Part shown: positions 63,452 through 64,000 of the stretch, piece by piece | Layout of the letters: every line of letters begins with the position of its first letter | How positions within the stretch are numbered: the stretch's first letter is position 1 | NCBI GenBank assembly: GCA_964370625.1 | Contig: CAYJKB010000005.1 | Coordinates: 12,705-76,704 of the forward strand | DNA: 64,000 nucleotides | Direction: 5' to 3' | Origin: CAYJKB01 sp964370625 | Lineage (GTDB): Bacteria > Bacillota > Clostridia > Oscillospirales > Butyricicoccaceae | Made by a program: the position numbers and the translations under genes | The notes under the pieces: model-generated | The model's database searches: none | The model's input: only the letters and a program-made list of their open reading frames with translations | Told to the model about the DNA's origin: nothing

Positions 63452-63820
63452 TTAAAATTGGTGATAAGCTTTAGCTATGATTTTCCAGTTACCATCTTCT
63501 TTAATTAGAGTATGATAATCTGTAAAGCTAAGACCATGCCAGTTTTCAAAAGCAACGTGAGCTACAGCAACAGTACCTTCCATAGCTACAACATCAGTTT
63601 GACCACAAAATTCATCACTTGGAACACCAGCTTTTTCAACCATAGCATAAAATCCATGAATATCACCCATGTACATTTCACCATTGATATAACCTGTCAT
63701 TGAGCATTTGTCATGAAAAGCTTTCTTTAAAATAGAAACATCGCCTTTTTTACAACCTTCGATATAGTAATTAACTACCTCGTTAATCGCTACATACTCT
63801 TCAATTTTTGATCTAGTCAT
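63452..63820 (-). CDS. NTF2-like (lumazine-binding type) protein
   Basis: Protein of 122 residues with a single NTF2/SnoaL-like cone fold, closest to the putative lumazine-binding subgroup: VNYYIEGCKKGDVSILKKAFHDK, GDIHGFYAMVE, and the closing GNWKIIAKAYHQF. No catalytic residues can be named; such proteins act as small enzymes or binding proteins. TTGGAGGA precedes the ATG. Monocistronic with its own terminator. Function is unknown. Confidence 0.8.
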   Translation of the reverse strand: MTRSKIEEYVAINEVVNYYIEGCKKGDVSILKKAFHDKCSMTGYINGEMYMGDIHGFYAMVEKAGVPSDEFCGQTDVVAMEGTVAVAHVAFENWHGLSFTDYHTLIKEDGNWKIIAKAYHQF

Positions 63821-63847
63821 TATAAGTCCTCCAATTTAAAAATTAAA

Positions 63848-63884
63848 AAGGTGATACTTCCTAAAATTTGAAAGTAACACCTTT
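63848..63884 (-). terminator. hairpin, probable terminator of a gene right of the window
   Basis: AAAGGTGATACTT and AAAGTAACACCTTT form a stem; on the minus strand it is followed by TTTTTAATTTTT. It could end a minus-strand transcript entering from beyond 64000. Confidence 0.5.
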
Positions 63885-63983
63885 GTTACAGTAATATTTT
63901 AACATTATTTGATTTATTGTCAATTGCATAATTAATTTAAATATCTTTATTTAAAACGCTATATAATTAAAATGTGAATTGTG

Positions 63984-64000
63984 GACAATGACTATCATTT
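63984..64000. promoter_or_regulatory. possible Fur-type box at the window edge
   Basis: GACAATGACTATCATTT matches 13 of 17 positions of the classical Fur box and contains AATGA-CTA-TCATT. It is cut by the window end, so the regulated gene cannot be seen. Confidence 0.3.

Overview
The window is low-GC DNA from an endospore-forming, Gram-positive anaerobe, most likely a Clostridia member of Lachnospirales type. The evidence is a complete spoIIIAA-AH operon behind a SigE-like promoter, an IspH-ribosomal protein S1 fusion (a clostridial trait), type III glutamine synthetase, HrcA/CIRCE heat-shock control, LrgAB, and strong AGGAGG-type ribosome binding sites. I could not fix the genus. I saw no tRNA, rRNA, CRISPR array, prophage or transposase gene.

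Layout. 1-12.6 kb is accessory: an M14 carboxypeptidase cut by the window edge, an orphan OmpR-type regulator, a DUF1349 protein, an ApbE lipoprotein, a glycosyltransferase with a long helical tail, a membrane histidine kinase, a dCache-type chemoreceptor followed by an unusual structured RNA-like terminator, a small unknown protein, a DUF1015 protein, and a divergent flavin-barrel/HxlR pair. 13.6-18.5 kb (minus strand) is hrcA-grpE-dnaK-dnaJ behind two CIRCE operators. 18.8-23.4 kb carries lepA, hemW and an ACT/UPF0210 pair. 23.6-26.9 kb (minus) is a five-gene envelope operon: DUF4364, lrgA, lrgB, a two-helix membrane protein and a cation/proton antiporter. 27-36 kb holds GNAT, a MocR regulator, pyrE, radC, uvrB and uvrA; 36-37.1 kb azlCD. 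37.2-44.7 kb holds an M50 protease, scpA, scpB, DUF2953, gerW/ytfJ, a D,D-carboxypeptidase, an RluB-type pseudouridine synthase, an RpiR regulator, an HI0933 flavoprotein and a HutP homologue. 44.7-48 kb is cmk, plsC and ispH-rpsA. 48-53 kb has an FkbM methyltransferase and the divergent ammonia-assimilation pair gdhA/glnN. 53-57.8 kb is spoIIIA; 57.9-62.7 kb is asp23, nusB, a TsaD paralogue, xseA, xseB, ispA and a DUF212 protein. An NTF2-like protein ends the window.

The most interesting feature is a family of three long non-coding elements of about 490-535 bp (near 13.03, 32.57 and 62.84 kb). They have long imperfect terminal inverted repeats, a nested 24-bp hairpin in each arm, 14-bp palindromic tips and a strongly conserved core with no conserved reading frame. 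All three lie in the same orientation just 3' of a plus-strand gene; one separates uvrB from uvrA and another contains a second, smaller inverted-repeat element. They look like a MITE-like or structured-RNA family that I do not recognise. Other points worth checking are an internal ribosome binding site at the IspH/S1 fusion junction, a near-leaderless SigE-type promoter at spoIIIAA, a probable ATT start for apbE, and a repeated G5/C5 hairpin present twice.
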